64,000 nt of DNA, from the NCBI RefSeq assembly GCF_002157735.2, contig NZ_AP018689.1, positions 1,116,001 through 1,180,000 of the forward strand, read 5' to 3'. Shown piece after piece: positions 20,104-27,490 of the stretch. Below the pieces are notes generated by a model. The model did no database searches, was not told the origin of the DNA, and saw only the letters and a list, made by a program, of their open reading frames with translations. This DNA is from Vibrio aphrogenes. GTDB taxonomy: Bacteria; Pseudomonadota; Gammaproteobacteria; Enterobacterales; Vibrionaceae. The translations under genes were made by a program, and so were the position numbers. Every line of letters begins with the position of its first letter. Position 1 is the first letter of the stretch.

Positions 20104-20227
20104 TTTCAACTGTGACAAGGCTGAAATGATTAGGATGAAAAGCGGTGACTTTTTATCCTCTATCACAGAGTTTTACGTTAACTCGAACTACGCTTAATGA
20201 AGGTATTTCTTCATAAGGAGTAGACGC

Positions 20228-20422
20228 ATGGACTTGAGTAATATTCAACGTTGGGATAGCGTTATTTTACTAGGTATTGTTAACGAAAAGCTCAGACTCG
20301 AATGTGACAGCTTTGATGAACTCGTCACCATGTATGAAATGGATGTTGAAGATTTGGTCGGTAAACTTGATGTGTTAGGTTATCAATACGATCCTTTAAC
20401 CAATCAGTTTAAGGCGAGGTGA
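20228..20422 (+). CDS. DUF4250 domain protein
   Basis: 64 aa, soluble and acidic. The pattern of a short helix, a LIxxxExxM-like HTH-type helix pair and the C-terminal LGYQYDPLTNQFK strand matches DUF4250, a small widespread family of unknown function. A strong AAGGAG lies seven bases before the ATG. It is the last plus-strand gene before the 7-bp repeat region; two TTCCTAG units begin 25 bases after its stop. Confidence 0.85.
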   Translation: MDLSNIQRWDSVILLGIVNEKLRLECDSFDELVTMYEMDVEDLVGKLDVLGYQYDPLTNQFKAR

Positions 20423-20447
20423 AGAAAAGCGGGTTTCTAGGGTCTGG

Positions 20448-20461
20448 TTCCTAGTTCCTAG
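20448..20461. repeat. Two tandem copies of TTCCTAG
   Basis: Perfect copies at 20448-20454 and 20455-20461, in the same orientation as the seven-copy array at 15981 and opposite in sense to the 32-copy array 79 bases downstream. Confidence 0.9.
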
Positions 20462-20539
20462 GGGTAGGTACTTAATATTTACAGTAATAAAAATAGACAC
20501 CTTACTTGCTTTAATATGGTTGTCACGGAAAACTGTCCT

Positions 20540-20763
20540 CCAGGAACCAGGAACCAGGAACCAGGAACCAGGAACCAGGAACCAGGAACCAGGAACCAGG
20601 AACCAGGAACCAGGAACCAGGAACCAGGAACCAGGAACCAGGAACCAGGAACCAGGAACCAGGAACCAGGAACCAGGAACCAGGAACCAGGAACCAGGAA
20701 CCAGGAACCAGGAACCAGGAACCAGGAACCAGGAACCAGGAACCAGGAACCAGGAACCAGGAA
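20540..20763. repeat. 32 perfect tandem copies of the heptamer CCAGGAA
   Basis: The 224 bases are exactly 32 uninterrupted, identical 7-bp units (TTCCTGG on the minus strand). The array ends in a variant unit CTAGGGA, which supplies the metR stop codon (CTA = TAG on the minus strand). Because 7 is not a multiple of 3 and no reading frame has a stop, all six frames are open and encode a heptapeptide repeat (PGTRNQE or VPGSWFL); these are not genes. Each unit contains one CCAGG, a CCWGG (Dcm-type) site. The region 20423-20539 between the DUF4250 gene and the array otherwise holds nothing recognisable. Confidence 0.98.
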
Positions 20764-21675
20764 CTAGGGACTTTTTATCCCATCTAAATGACTTTGGCAC
20801 TGCAGTTTAGCGGTGCTGAAGAAGGCCTGTAAGTAACGTTTTTCTTTTTCCGCATGTCTTGTGGCGGCAAATAAGCGACGCCATAACCCTTTACCTAATG
20901 GTTTACTGGTGATTAATCCTTGGCGAGAAAATTCGCTGATTGCCCAGTTTGGGAGGGCGGCCACCCCTAATCCAGCCGAGACCATTTGTACTAACATCAG
21001 GGTATTGTCGGCTTGCTTCCATTTTGCAGGCTCAATACCGGCGGGTTGCAAAAAATGTTTTACTACATCTAGGCGTTGCTTTTGCACAGGATAAGAGAGC
21101 ATGGTTTGAGTGGCTAAATCTTGAGGTTCAATCACGGTTTTATCCGCAAGAGGGTGATTAGTGGCGGTGATGAGGCGCATTTCAAAATCAAATAAAGGTT
21201 CGTAATGCACTTCTGAGCGAGGCTGAATATCCGATGTGATCACTAAATCAAGATCGCCAGAAACTAAAGCGGGTAAAGGTTCAAACCCAAAACCTGAAGA
21301 AAAATCTAAAGCCACACTTGGCCAAGCGATTTGGTATTCTTTCAATGCTGGCATCAACCATTGAAAACATGAGTGACACTCTATCGCCATGTGCAAACGT
21401 CCATTCACATCTTCTTTTAAACTGGCAATGTCATTTTCTGCTCTGGCTATTTTAGGCAGCACTTCATCAGCTAACTGAAGTAAAATCGTCCCTTCTTGAG
21501 TAAATTTAATCGGCCGAGTTTTACGTAAAAACAGTTTACCGCCTATGCGAGATTCTAGGTCTTTTAATTGGTGTGACAGCGCTGATTGCGTTAGGTGCAA
21601 TGAAGTTGCGGTTGCCGTTAATGAGCCAGTATCACGCAATACGCTAATTGTCCTTAAATGCTTTATCTCTATCAT
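20764..21675 (-). CDS. metR: LysR-type methionine regulator MetR
   Basis: 303 aa. LysR-family activator of metE and other methionine genes, with homocysteine as co-effector. The N-terminal winged HTH (about 1-60, GSLTATATSLHLTQSALSHQ) is followed by a LysR substrate-binding domain. It is divergent from metE, with a 268-base control region containing a MetR box and a MetJ operator. The protein is slightly shorter than E. coli MetR (317), ending in SHLDGIKSP with its TAG lying inside the first degenerate unit of the heptamer array, so array growth or contraction could trim or extend the C-terminus. Confidence 0.93.
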   Translation of the reverse strand: MIEIKHLRTISVLRDTGSLTATATSLHLTQSALSHQLKDLESRIGGKLFLRKTRPIKFTQEGTILLQLADEVLPKIARAENDIASLKEDVNGRLHMAIECHSCFQWLMPALKEYQIAWPSVALDFSSGFGFEPLPALVSGDLDLVITSDIQPRSEVHYEPLFDFEMRLITATNHPLADKTVIEPQDLATQTMLSYPVQKQRLDVVKHFLQPAGIEPAKWKQADNTLMLVQMVSAGLGVAALPNWAISEFSRQGLITSKPLGKGLWRRLFAATRHAEKEKRYLQAFFSTAKLQCQSHLDGIKSP

Positions 21676-21744
21676 TATTCATCCTCATGATGAAAATTAT
21701 TCCTTTAGATTTATTCATAAACTACGCCGGAAAACCCCATTTGT

Positions 21745-21760
21745 AAACGTCTAGACGTCT
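21745..21760. promoter_or_regulatory. MetJ operator (two adjacent met boxes)
   Basis: AAACGTCT followed immediately by AGACGTCT: the second is the exact 8-bp met-box consensus and the first differs from it at one base. Tandem adjacent boxes are how MetJ, with S-adenosylmethionine, represses methionine genes. Lies in the metR-metE control region. Confidence 0.85.
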
Positions 21761-21786
21761 ATTTTTATTTTAAAAGTCAGTTGAAT

Positions 21787-21799
21787 TGAAATAAATTCA
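21787..21799. promoter_or_regulatory. MetR binding site
   Basis: TGAAATAAATTCA is an exact match to the MetR consensus TGAA-N5-TTCA. It is about 145 bases before the metE start, between it and the MetJ operator. A weaker site, TGAAAATTATTCC at 21691-21703, lies next to the metR start. Confidence 0.8.
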
Positions 21800-21943
21800 T
21801 AATCAATGTGAATGATTAGACATTGCTCCTAGCTGAGCAAAACGTAATGATTTGGCCATCTAGATGGATTTCTTCGAGAAGTAAAAGCGAGGTGATCCAA
21901 CAGCGAAAGCGCCGTGTGCCGTTTATAAAATAAGGATATCGAC

Positions 21944-24322
21944 ATGACCAATCATTCAAAAACAACGACTCATATTCTTGGCTACCCACGCATTGGTGAA
22001 AAGCGTGAATTAAAGTTTGCTCAAGAACAATTTTGGAAAGGAGAGATAACGCAAAAGGAACTTAAGCAAGTTGGTACGGAGTTGCGCAGTCGGCATTGGA
22101 AGGATCAAGCTGTCAGTGGGTTAAGCTATGTCACTGCGGGTGATTTTGCTTGGTATGACCATGTGTTAACCACCAGTTTGTTACTCGGGCATGTACCGGC
22201 GCGTCATTCCAATGGCGGTTTCCCCAATTTAGATACTTTATTTAAAATGGCGCGAGGTCAATCGGTTAATACAGAACAAATCAATCGTGAGCACACTAAC
22301 ACCGAGTCGAGTCAGTGTGGCTGTGGGGTTGGGCATGACGAGTCAGCTAATGCAGCGGCTTGTGATATGACCAAATGGTTTAATACCAACTATCACTATA
22401 TTGTGCCGGAGTTTCGTCAAGACGACAGTTTTCAAGTCAGTTGGCCACAACTATTTGATGAAGTCAGTCAAGCCATTCAAGCGGGACATAAAGTTAAGCC
22501 CGTTCTACTTGGACCACTGAGCTATTTATACCTAGGTAAAGAAGTCAATGAAGAAGAGGTCAACAATGGCTTTGATCGCCTGTCTTTATTGGCCCGTTTG
22601 TTACCTGCTTATCAAGCAATTTTAAGCAAATTAGCCGCTTTGGGGGTTGAATGGGTACAAATTGATGAACCTATTTTAAGCCTCGAGTTAGAGGATAAAT
22701 GGTCCGGTGCTTTTAAGTTGGCTTATCAAATCTTAGCGGGCGATGTGAAGCTATTGCTCACTAGCTATTTTGATTCAGTGGAAGACAATCTAAGTCAAAT
22801 TATCGAATTGCCGGTGGATGGGTTGCACATTGATCTTTCTGCCGCGCCTCAGCAGCTCGATGCAGTGAATAATGCGATTCCGCAAGATTGGGTATTGTCG
22901 GTAGGGGTGATTAATGGCCGCAATGTATGGCGTGCGGATCTCCAATCGTGGCTTGAGAAACTGCAACCAGTAAAAGCACAACGTGGTGATAAATTATGGC
23001 TCGCCAGTTCTTGTTCGTTATTGCATAGTCCTATGGACTTAGAGCTTGAAACTGAATTAACGGAAGAGGTCAAAAGTTGGTTTGCGTTTGCTAAACAAAA
23101 ACTGAATGAAGTGAGCTTATTGGGAGCAGCACTCGACGGTAATACTCATGCCATTGCCGCGTGTGAAGCTTACAGCCAACCGATTAAAGCGCGTTTAACG
23201 GCAAAGCATGTCCATAAAGCGTCAGTACAAGCTCGTCTGCAATCGTTCACTCGCCAGTTGATCAATCGTAGTGCGCCGTATGTCGAGCGTGCTCATCATC
23301 AAGCGGAAGTGTTGGGGCTACCGTTATTACCTACTACAACCATAGGTTCATTCCCACAAACCGCTGATATTCGTCAACAACGTAGTGCTTTTCGTGCCGG
23401 TGAACTTACGGCAACCGATTATGAACAGGCTTTAAAAGGGCATATTCAAGACGCCGTTAAGCGTCAAGAAGCGTTGGACTTAGATGTTTTGGTTCACGGT
23501 GAAGCTGAACGTAACGACATGGTGGAATACTTTGCGGAGAATCTGGCTGGTTTTCAAGTGACGCGCTTTGGTTGGGTACAAAGTTATGGCTCGCGCTGTG
23601 TTAAACCGGCGATTGTGGTTGCTGATATTGAGCGTGAACATCCCATAACCGTCGATTGGTCGGTGTATGCGCAATCCCTAACGGCAAAACAAATAAAAGG
23701 TATGTTGACCGGGCCGGTTACTATTTTATGCTGGACCTTTCCTCGTGAAGACATTACTCGTAAAGAGATTGCCCAACAGTTGGCGTTTGCTTTACGTGAT
23801 GAAGTGGATGATTTACAAAATGCAGGTATCAATATTATTCAAATTGATGAGCCTGCAATTCGTGAGGGTTTACCGTTGAAACAACGCGATCATCAAGCCT
23901 ATCTTGAGTGGGCAGTAGAAGCGTTTAAACTCTCTGCTGCAATTGCTAAACCAGAAACCCAGATCCATACCCATATGTGTTATAGCGAGTTTAATGAAAT
24001 TATTGATTCAGTGGCAGCGTTGGATGCCGATGTGATCACCATTGAAACCTCGCGCTCCAATATGGAATTATTAAAAGCATTCGAAGAGTTTAATTACCCG
24101 AATGAAATTGGACCTGGAGTCTATGACATTCACTCACCGAACATACCAACTCAAGAATGGATCTTGCAATTATTGGAAAGCGCCGCCAAGAAAATTCCCG
24201 TTGAGCGATTATGGGTGAATCCAGATTGTGGCTTGAAAACCCGTAACTGGCCTGAAACCGAAGCATCGTTAAAGAATATGGTGGCCGCAGCGAAAACATT
24301 ACGTCAGCGTTTTAATCAATAA
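21944..24322 (+). CDS. metE: Cobalamin-independent methionine synthase
   Basis: 792 aa. Transfers methyl from 5-methyltetrahydropteroyl-triglutamate to homocysteine in the last step of methionine synthesis. The N-terminal half opens with [15 protein letters not shown]; the catalytic C-terminal half starts at about 460 ([10 protein letters not shown]) and has the Zn ligands in [10 protein letters not shown] and NPDCGLKTR plus [11 protein letters not shown]. It is about 40 residues longer than E. coli MetE (753). Most of the excess is an insert at about 108-140, just before [11 protein letters not shown], containing CGCGVGH and another Cys. AAGGA precedes the ATG. Regulated by MetR and MetJ sites upstream. 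Confidence 0.95.
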   Translation: MTNHSKTTTHILGYPRIGEKRELKFAQEQFWKGEITQKELKQVGTELRSRHWKDQAVSGLSYVTAGDFAWYDHVLTTSLLLGHVPARHSNGGFPNLDTLFKMARGQSVNTEQINREHTNTESSQCGCGVGHDESANAAACDMTKWFNTNYHYIVPEFRQDDSFQVSWPQLFDEVSQAIQAGHKVKPVLLGPLSYLYLGKEVNEEEVNNGFDRLSLLARLLPAYQAILSKLAALGVEWVQIDEPILSLELEDKWSGAFKLAYQILAGDVKLLLTSYFDSVEDNLSQIIELPVDGLHIDLSAAPQQLDAVNNAIPQDWVLSVGVINGRNVWRADLQSWLEKLQPVKAQRGDKLWLASSCSLLHSPMDLELETELTEEVKSWFAFAKQKLNEVSLLGAALDGNTHAIAACEAYSQPIKARLTAKHVHKASVQARLQSFTRQLINRSAPYVERAHHQAEVLGLPLLPTTTIGSFPQTADIRQQRSAFRAGELTATDYEQALKGHIQDAVKRQEALDLDVLVHGEAERNDMVEYFAENLAGFQVTRFGWVQSYGSRCVKPAIVVADIEREHPITVDWSVYAQSLTAKQIKGMLTGPVTILCWTFPREDITRKEIAQQLAFALRDEVDDLQNAGINIIQIDEPAIREGLPLKQRDHQAYLEWAVEAFKLSAAIAKPETQIHTHMCYSEFNEIIDSVAALDADVITIETSRSNMELLKAFEEFNYPNEIGPGVYDIHSPNIPTQEWILQLLESAAKKIPVERLWVNPDCGLKTRNWPETEASLKNMVAAAKTLRQRFNQ

Positions 24323-24403
24323 GTATTTGGTAGTTATTTAGGGAATGAGCTCACTATTATCGTTATTGATGATCGTGGGCTCATTGTAAACATATTCAAG
24401 CGG

Positions 24404-25198
24404 TTACTTGGTAATACAGATCACGTTAAAGTGAGCGCTTGGATTTTGTTTGCGAGTGATCACTTGATTGTGGATACGAGTAATGGTTTGTGACGGGGTG
24501 AGCCAGAATTGAGATTTCACCGCGTATTTCATCATAAAGCCAGTATTGGACAATATCACATTATAATCTTGTTCATTGGCAATGCGGCTATTTGCTGAGC
24601 TGCATACCGCTCGGGCTTGTTGATAAGTAAAGCTACCAAGGTTTCTTTGATTATACTTTGTTACTTTTCCTTGATAATCATCATGATAAGTGGGCAATAA
24701 GGCCATATAACCACCCAGAGAATAGACTGGTGTCATATCGGGATAGGTTAAGGTATTGTCGAGAGCGGCTGGAGGCATTGATGAGGAAAGCTGAGGTAAG
24801 GATAACGCTTGCTGCGGCGTTTGCGGTGTATAGGATTTAATTAAAGCGTCAGGATAATTGAGCGCTTGTAACCGTGATTGAACGTATTTGGCATCATCAA
24901 GGCTCAAAGGGCCTACCATCATCCTATAACCATGATTAAACGGTTGGTTTGCGATAGGGAAGGTCAGTTTATTTTGGATTACACCTTTGATATCCACATA
25001 CGTATAAAAGTTGTTGGCAAACAAATATTGAACGAAATACACCGTATTCGTGTTGCTATTGTGTTCCGTTGTTAATGGAATGAGTGGGCAACTTTCACCA
25101 ATGTAATATTCATCTTTGACGGAAGACTGAATAATTTGGCAAGCCTGTAAGGGATAAGAAATAAAAGCCAGTAAAGCAATAATGCTGTATTTCAACAC
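24404..25198 (-). CDS. Secreted hypothetical protein with SPOR-like region
   Basis: About 264 aa from GTG 25198, which has GGAG seven bases upstream; no ATG is available near the 5' end. A signal peptide (about 1-20) ends at PLQAC. Residues about 55-125 (VYFVQYLFANNFYTY through RLQALNYPDALIKSY, with RMMVGPLSLDDA) have the length and alternating pattern of a SPOR peptidoglycan-binding domain. A Pro/Ser-rich linker follows, and the C-terminal ~80 residues (FTYQQARAVCSSANSRIAN, FWLTPS) resemble a sulfatase-modifying/lectin-like fold. Function unknown; envelope location is likely. SPOR is inferred by eye only. Confidence 0.7.
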   Translation of the reverse strand: MLKYSIIALLAFISYPLQACQIIQSSVKDEYYIGESCPLIPLTTEHNSNTNTVYFVQYLFANNFYTYVDIKGVIQNKLTFPIANQPFNHGYRMMVGPLSLDDAKYVQSRLQALNYPDALIKSYTPQTPQQALSLPQLSSSMPPAALDNTLTYPDMTPVYSLGGYMALLPTYHDDYQGKVTKYNQRNLGSFTYQQARAVCSSANSRIANEQDYNVILSNTGFMMKYAVKSQFWLTPSQTITRIHNQVITRKQNPSAHFNVICITK

Positions 25199-25313
25199 AG
25201 TCAAACTCCATTTGATAGTGTGCTTATTCTATACTGAAATTTTGCTCAGATGTACTTGATGAGAGGGTTATTTTTGTTATCTGGTTAAGAGAATAAAAAG
25301 AAAATTTAAAATC

Positions 25314-25367
25314 GGAGAGAAGAAGCAGAAATAAGAAACAGAGAGAAGAAGCAGAGAGAAGAAGTAA
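25314..25367. repeat. Purine-rich degenerate repeat
   Basis: Three partial copies of AGAGAGAAGAAGCAG-like sequence, nearly free of pyrimidines over more than 50 bases, in the gap (25199-25466) between the SPOR-like gene and the META-domain lipoprotein gene. No coding potential. Confidence 0.7.
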
Positions 25368-25403
25368 AATGTGTTGGGTTAGTGTGAATAGGTAAGAAGA
25401 GAC

Positions 25404-25437
25404 AATAAAAAAGTTGCAGCGTCTAAGGCTGCAACTT
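25404..25437 (-). terminator. Terminator after the META-domain lipoprotein gene
   Basis: A perfect 10-bp stem AAGTTGCAGC / GCTGCAACTT with a 7-base loop, followed on the minus strand by a run of Ts. It lies 30 bases after the stop at 25467. Confidence 0.9.
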
Positions 25438-25466
25438 CAAGTCAAAATACTAGACTATTAACCGGA

Positions 25467-25907
25467 TTAGTTTACCCAATCACTTAATGTATAAGTCAAA
25501 GTATGTTGGTCGTTTGATAGTGTTAGCGTGTCTTTTTGAAGATCGATAGTGCTCCACGCTGATAAAGTGCTTGATACTGCACGCTCAGTCGTCATGGCAT
25601 CGCCCATACACATTTTCATCGTCATGGCCATTTTCTCAATGCGGAATTGACCATTTTCTGGGTTAATTTCAGCTACACCGCGGAAACCATTACAGCCAGC
25701 ATTACCATGAGAATTTAAGTTCTCGCCAATTTCTAAGTCAGCTTGTGCACCGTTTTCAGCTTTAACTACGTCTTTACCGTCAATTTTAGCTAAAACCCAA
25801 TGGTGATGTTGAAGATCCGTTGGTTTTACAAAGGCTGCCTTATCTGCAGTTGTTGAACATGCTGCAAGTAACATAGGAACAGTCAATGCTGTGATCAGCT
25901 TTTTCAT
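25467..25907 (-). CDS. META-domain (HslJ-like) lipoprotein
   Basis: About 146 aa from ATG 25907 (GGAG upstream); an ATG four codons earlier overlaps that ribosome-binding site and is less likely. The lipobox LLAAC gives a lipid-modified Cys at about residue 17. The rest is a META domain: WVLAKIDGKDV, then the conserved GNAGCNGFRG and the MTMKMCMG motif typical of HslJ relatives. E. coli HslJ is a heat-inducible outer-membrane protein linked to novobiocin resistance; the biochemical role is unknown. Monocistronic with its own terminator. Confidence 0.88.
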   Translation of the reverse strand: MKKLITALTVPMLLAACSTTADKAAFVKPTDLQHHHWVLAKIDGKDVVKAENGAQADLEIGENLNSHGNAGCNGFRGVAEINPENGQFRIEKMAMTMKMCMGDAMTTERAVSSTLSAWSTIDLQKDTLTLSNDQHTLTYTLSDWVN

Positions 25908-26085
25908 AAATAACTCCATCAGTATAGTTGTGGGCTAATATTACCAAAAATAATAAGGATAAACATTAAATTCAATTAGTTGATGCTAACCTCACTGTTT
26001 ATATTTCTTGACGTATGAAATGATTTACAGCTATTTTTCAATTAGGTATAACAAGTTAATCACTTTCTTGATGGATGGAGGACGT

Positions 26086-26346
26086 ATGGAGCAGTTAGAG
26101 TTTTTTACGGTGCCCAGTCCATGTGTTGGTGTATGTAGCGTCGACGAAAAAGGGTATTGCAAAGGCTGCATGCGTAAACGAGAAGAAAGATTTAACTGGC
26201 TGAACTTCACTCCGGCACAACAACGGCACATCATTAAATTGTGTAAACAGCGTTATTATCGAAAACGACTGGCAATGCGTCAGCACAATATTCCGGTTCA
26301 GCAACTAGAAGACTCGGATGAATCACCACAAGGAGATTTATTTTAG
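26086..26346 (+). CDS. DUF1289 family protein
   Basis: 86 aa from ATG 26086, preceded by GGAGGA; an upstream in-frame ATG at 26008 lacks such a site. Four cysteines in CVGVCSVDEKGYCKGC are the DUF1289 hallmark (YbgA/YdhL-type small proteins), presumably binding a metal. The second half is basic (RKRLAMRQH). Function unknown. The 158 bases after it hold degenerate direct repeats of ACTTAAA-type sequence but no gene. Confidence 0.85.
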   Translation: MEQLEFFTVPSPCVGVCSVDEKGYCKGCMRKREERFNWLNFTPAQQRHIIKLCKQRYYRKRLAMRQHNIPVQQLEDSDESPQGDLF

Positions 26347-26504
26347 ATTCTTTTTAAAGTGACGCACCATCTTAAAGTAGCACACCAACTTAAACCGGAT
26401 CACTAACTTAAATCGGATTACTAATTTAAAGTGGCGCGCCAACAGCCAACGCCACTCTTATCAACTTCTCATATTAATGATGTGCGTAAAGTCTTTTCGA
26501 TAAC

Positions 26505-26714
26505 TTACTCGAAATCACTTTTACACATATCAATGGCGCCATATAAATCATCATGACTGAGTCGCTTTTTATCTAATCGAGCTTTGGTCTCTGCACCTAA
26601 TGCTTGTAACTTTTTGCGATTATCAGCTGTTTGCCGTAATCCTGCATGTCGTAAGCAGCTATTGAGTTCATGATCTTCACTAAAGTTAACGTATTTACTA
26701 TCTAAAGATGCCAT
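26505..26714 (-). CDS. Small conserved hypothetical protein
   Basis: 69 aa, soluble and highly charged, with no signal peptide. Real because a strong AAGGAG lies seven bases before the ATG and codon use looks ordinary. It has two Cys (one in SCLRHAG, one in DMCKSD) and predicted helices throughout. I do not recognise the family. Isolated gene; the next upstream region on its strand (26715-27041) is non-coding. Confidence 0.65.
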   Translation of the reverse strand: MASLDSKYVNFSEDHELNSCLRHAGLRQTADNRKKLQALGAETKARLDKKRLSHDDLYGAIDMCKSDFE

Positions 26715-27041
26715 AAGAATCTCCTTCTTTGACTGGATGGGATAGAGCTAACTAAAACGAGTATAGATACTAAATTTGAAGTGAGCCGAAATTTTATGCA
26801 AATTTAAATGTTTTAACTTAAATGCAGATTGGATTTAGACCATTTTGGGGAATGATAAGAGAGAAATGGGGAGATAGGGCTAATTGGGGAGATGGGGTTA
26901 ATTAATATAATGATAAAAAGGCGAAAGCCCGATGTTGGTAGCATCGGGCTTTCTAATTTTTATTGAGTTTCGATTGGTAAAGTCGAATTCAATGTTATGC
27001 AAAAGGTGGATTTATCCGAGATAAATTCTTTGGTAGAAGAA
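26715..27041. other. Intergenic region between the 69-aa gene and rplY
   Basis: 327 bases, AT-rich. It holds the rplY terminator (26915-26952) and short GGGGAGAT-type direct repeats near 26860-26900 (TTGGGGAGATGGGG). No ORF with a ribosome-binding site is seen. Confidence 0.6.
26915..26952 (-). terminator. Terminator after rplY
   Basis: A perfect 11-bp stem AAAGCCCGATG / CATCGGGCTTT with a 7-base loop. On the minus strand it is followed by CGCC then five Ts; on the plus strand by CTAATTTTT. About 90 bases after the rplY stop. Confidence 0.75.
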
Positions 27042-27320
27042 TTAGATACGGATGAAGTCCATGTGCTCAACTTTTGGCTTAAACGCGTGACGTTGAACAT
27101 CTTGTGGTTTCACTTTGATCTCTTGACCGTCAACCACTAGAGTGATGCCTTCGTAGAACGCAGGCTTGTCCATTTGGTTGATGATTTCGTCGTGGTCTAG
27201 AGCGATAGAAACAGGTGCTGCTTCACCACCGTAAACGATTGCTGGGAATTGGCCAGCTAGACGTAGGCGGCGGCTCGCACCCTTACCTAGTTCAGTACGT
27301 ACTACTGCTTCAAATTTCAT
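27042..27320 (-). CDS. rplY: 50S ribosomal protein L25
   Basis: 92 aa from ATG 27320 (GAGAG upstream); the longer TTG form is unlikely. L25 binds 5S rRNA in the large subunit. The sequence [24 protein letters not shown] and [20 protein letters not shown] aligns along the whole length with E. coli L25 (94 aa), so this is the short form without a CTC-type extension. Neighbouring radD matches the E. coli arrangement. Confidence 0.97.
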   Translation of the reverse strand: MKFEAVVRTELGKGASRRLRLAGQFPAIVYGGEAAPVSIALDHDEIINQMDKPAFYEGITLVVDGQEIKVKPQDVQRHAFKPKVEHMDFIRI

Positions 27321-27490
27321 AGTATTTACTCTCAAATTAGTAAATTAAAAGATGTTTAATCACATAGCGACCTAGTGATTAATCGTTGTTCCAATCACTT
27401 TAAAAGATTAAAGCATTGAAACGAGCGCGGATACTATCATTCAACGTCGGTTTCATCAATAAAAAATAACGTGATATCAGGGGATTTCAT

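Noticed and set aside
20540..20763. CRISPR array
   Set aside because: The units are 7 bp with no spacers; it is a simple tandem repeat.
20396..20810. Long ORFs on both strands across the heptamer array
   Set aside because: A 7-bp unit without stop codons keeps all six frames open; the products are pure PGTRNQE or VPGSWFL repeats with no start signal. They are artefacts.
21830..21943. Cobalamin or SAM riboswitch in the metE leader
   Set aside because: The GGTGATCC and GCGAAAGC segments suggested structure, but the conserved core motifs of these riboswitches are absent; MetJ and MetR sites explain control.
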